Source: Granulicella sp. 5B5 (GTDB lineage Bacteria > Acidobacteriota > Terriglobia > Terriglobales > Acidobacteriaceae). Taken from it: 64,000 bases of DNA. Location of the stretch: contig NZ_CP046444.1 of the NCBI RefSeq assembly GCF_014083945.1, positions 3,348,001 through 3,412,000 on the forward strand, read 5' to 3'. The position numbers were made by a program, and so were the translations under genes. The notes below the pieces were generated by a model. That model ran no database searches, was not told the DNA's origin, and saw only the letters and a list, made by a program, of their open reading frames with translations. Position 1 is the first letter of the stretch, and every line of letters starts with the position of its first letter. Of the stretch, positions 62,910 to 64,000 are shown in pieces.

Positions 62910-64000
62910 ATGGACACCTCTATGAGCAATAAAGGCTTTTCACAATCAATTGAAGTCGTTCGACGCAACGGCAGCAACCCACGGTTGAAGGCCTTGTCGA
63001 TCCTTTCAGTCCCATCGGTCCTTGCTGTGGGAGCCGCGTCTACCATGCTGGCCTACGGCCAGATTGCTGTACAAAATCAGGGTTATGTGCCGTTCAGTGA
63101 CGCGCCGATCAACTACCGTACGTCAGAGCTGCATGACCCTGTGGCCCTACTTCAGCGGCAACTCGATAGTGGCAAAGCGTCTCTGAAGTATGAGCCTCAG
63201 CACGGGTATTTACGTTCCGTGTTGCAGCTGCTGAAGGTCCCCATCGATTCACAGACGCTGGTCTTTTCCAAGACAAGCTTTCAATACAAGAAGATATCCC
63301 CAGATCATCCACGTGCTCTCTATTTCAACGATGATGTTTACGTCGGTTCAGTGCACGATGGCAAGGCAATCGAGATCGTGTCCTTCGATCCACTACAGGG
63401 CGCGGTCTTTTATTTGCTGGATGAGCACAAGGTGGCCCAACCGGTCTTTCAGCGGGCTGAATTGGATTGCACGCAGTGCCATATAGCCGCAGGGACACGT
63501 GGCGTTCCAGGCGTGCTCTTACGGTCTATCTACCCAACGGAGACGGGCACACAAGCGACCAGCACCCCATCCTATATCACCGATCAGGAGAGCCCATTCA
63601 AAGAGCGCTGGGGAGGTTGGTACGTAACAGGCAAACTTGGGAACCTTACAAGTATGGCCAATGCCGCGGTACCGGACTCTTCAGATCCAACCTCTCCAGC
63701 CATCCCACAGTACGTTCCTGTCGCTACAACGAAACTCGTCGCGCTGAACCATCCATTCGACCCCTCAACCTATCTGATCCCAGGCAGCGACGTAGTCGCG
63801 CAATTGGTACTTGCTCATCAGACGCAGATGCATAATCTGATCACACTGACCAACTACAAGACGCGGATAGCGCTCTACACCGCGGCTATCCGGAACAAGA
63901 ATGCGGGGAAGCTAGCCGATACGTCGCTGCCAGATGACTTGCGCTTGCAGTTCGAGAGGCCAGCAGAGCAGTTGCTGCGGTATCTGCTATTTGTCAACGA
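62910..64000 (+). CDS. Haem-binding (CTQCH) exported protein, partial
   Basis: An open frame runs from ATG 62910 (or 62922) to the window end without stop, about 360 residues so far. A positively charged start and a hydrophobic segment (about 26-46, numbered from 62922) look like an export signal or membrane anchor. One haem motif CTQCH (183-187) is followed by a conserved-looking FKERWGGWYVTGKLGN segment, seen in large periplasmic cytochrome-like proteins. The latter half resembles no enzyme I can name. It follows a strong terminator, so it begins its own unit. Confidence 0.75.
   Translation, partial: MDTSMSNKGFSQSIEVVRRNGSNPRLKALSILSVPSVLAVGAASTMLAYGQIAVQNQGYVPFSDAPINYRTSELHDPVALLQRQLDSGKASLKYEPQHGYLRSVLQLLKVPIDSQTLVFSKTSFQYKKISPDHPRALYFNDDVYVGSVHDGKAIEIVSFDPLQGAVFYLLDEHKVAQPVFQRAELDCTQCHIAAGTRGVPGVLLRSIYPTETGTQATSTPSYITDQESPFKERWGGWYVTGKLGNLTSMANAAVPDSSDPTSPAIPQYVPVATTKLVALNHPFDPSTYLIPGSDVVAQLVLAHQTQMHNLITLTNYKTRIALYTAAIRNKNAGKLADTSLPDDLRLQFERPAEQLLRYLLFVN

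Noticed and set aside
1-64000. CRISPR array or rRNA
   Set aside because: No regularly spaced identical repeats and no rRNA-like conserved stretches were seen on reading through the window.

Overview
The window looks like an Acidobacteriota chromosome, probably family Acidobacteriaceae (Terriglobus/Granulicella/Edaphobacter relatives). The reasons are two large Oar-type TonB-dependent receptors with an N-terminal carboxypeptidase-like fold and no SusD partner, FGE-dependent Tat-exported sulfatases, small CxxCH cytochromes, DUF4112 and CHRD proteins, and moderately high GC. No 16S gene is present, so the assignment is an inference.

Layout. (1) 1-2992 is core chromosome: a partial gene, a YheT-like hydrolase, a DUF72 protein, tRNA-His, a DUF4112 protein and tRNA-Pro(UGG). 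(2) 2969-39256 is an integrative island in tRNA-Pro. The last 24 bases of the tRNA are repeated exactly at 39233-39256, a tyrosine integrase lies just inside the left end, and a GTGATACGA repeat pair sits inside each end. The left half is a defence island: AlpA-like HTH, broken SRAP gene, Hachiman (hamA-hamB), a P-loop protein, a SPARDA-like short Argonaute operon (DUF4365-APAZ plus inactive PIWI), a D12 adenine methylase overlapping an OGG-type glycosylase, and a convergent three-gene operon encoding a glycine-start small protein, a PfkB-deoxyribosyltransferase fusion and a QueC-like enzyme. I know no named system with this last gene set, and it is the best novelty candidate. An IS3 remnant and a second intact integrase with its excisionase follow. 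The right half holds a Fic gene, a small-molecule enzyme and regulator block (VOC, two epoxide-hydrolase-like proteins, two SDRs, two AraC, SRPBCC, DJ-1/PfpI, NmrA, LysR), a second divergent Fic-type protein, hipBA and a TIR gene between 40-bp direct repeats. (3) 39257 to about 50100 looks like a second, decaying element: a frameshifted integrase, an RHS fragment cut by an IS3 end, a RES-Xre toxin-antitoxin pair, a TonB receptor with a LytS/LytTR pair, then a decayed tRNA-Pro 3' half joined to an integrase remnant. (4) 50.8-60.1 kb is a sulfated-glycan type locus: TonB-receptor tail remnant, sulfatase plus formylglycine-generating enzyme, second sulfatase, large TonB receptor. (5) 60.4-64 kb carries CHRD, cytochrome c and DsbD-N-like exported proteins, a deleted Cys/Met-metabolism pseudogene, a terminator and the start of a haem-binding protein that runs off the window.

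How the genes work together. The island stacks several independent anti-phage layers: nuclease-helicase sensing (Hachiman), guide-triggered nuclease (SPARDA), TIR NADase, HipBA and Fic, plus the nucleobase-chemistry module. RES-Xre lies in the adjacent element. Many genes in these layers overlap by 4-11 bases, so each layer is probably translated as a coupled unit. The sulfatase-FGE pair is self-sufficient, because the maturase is translated directly after its substrate.
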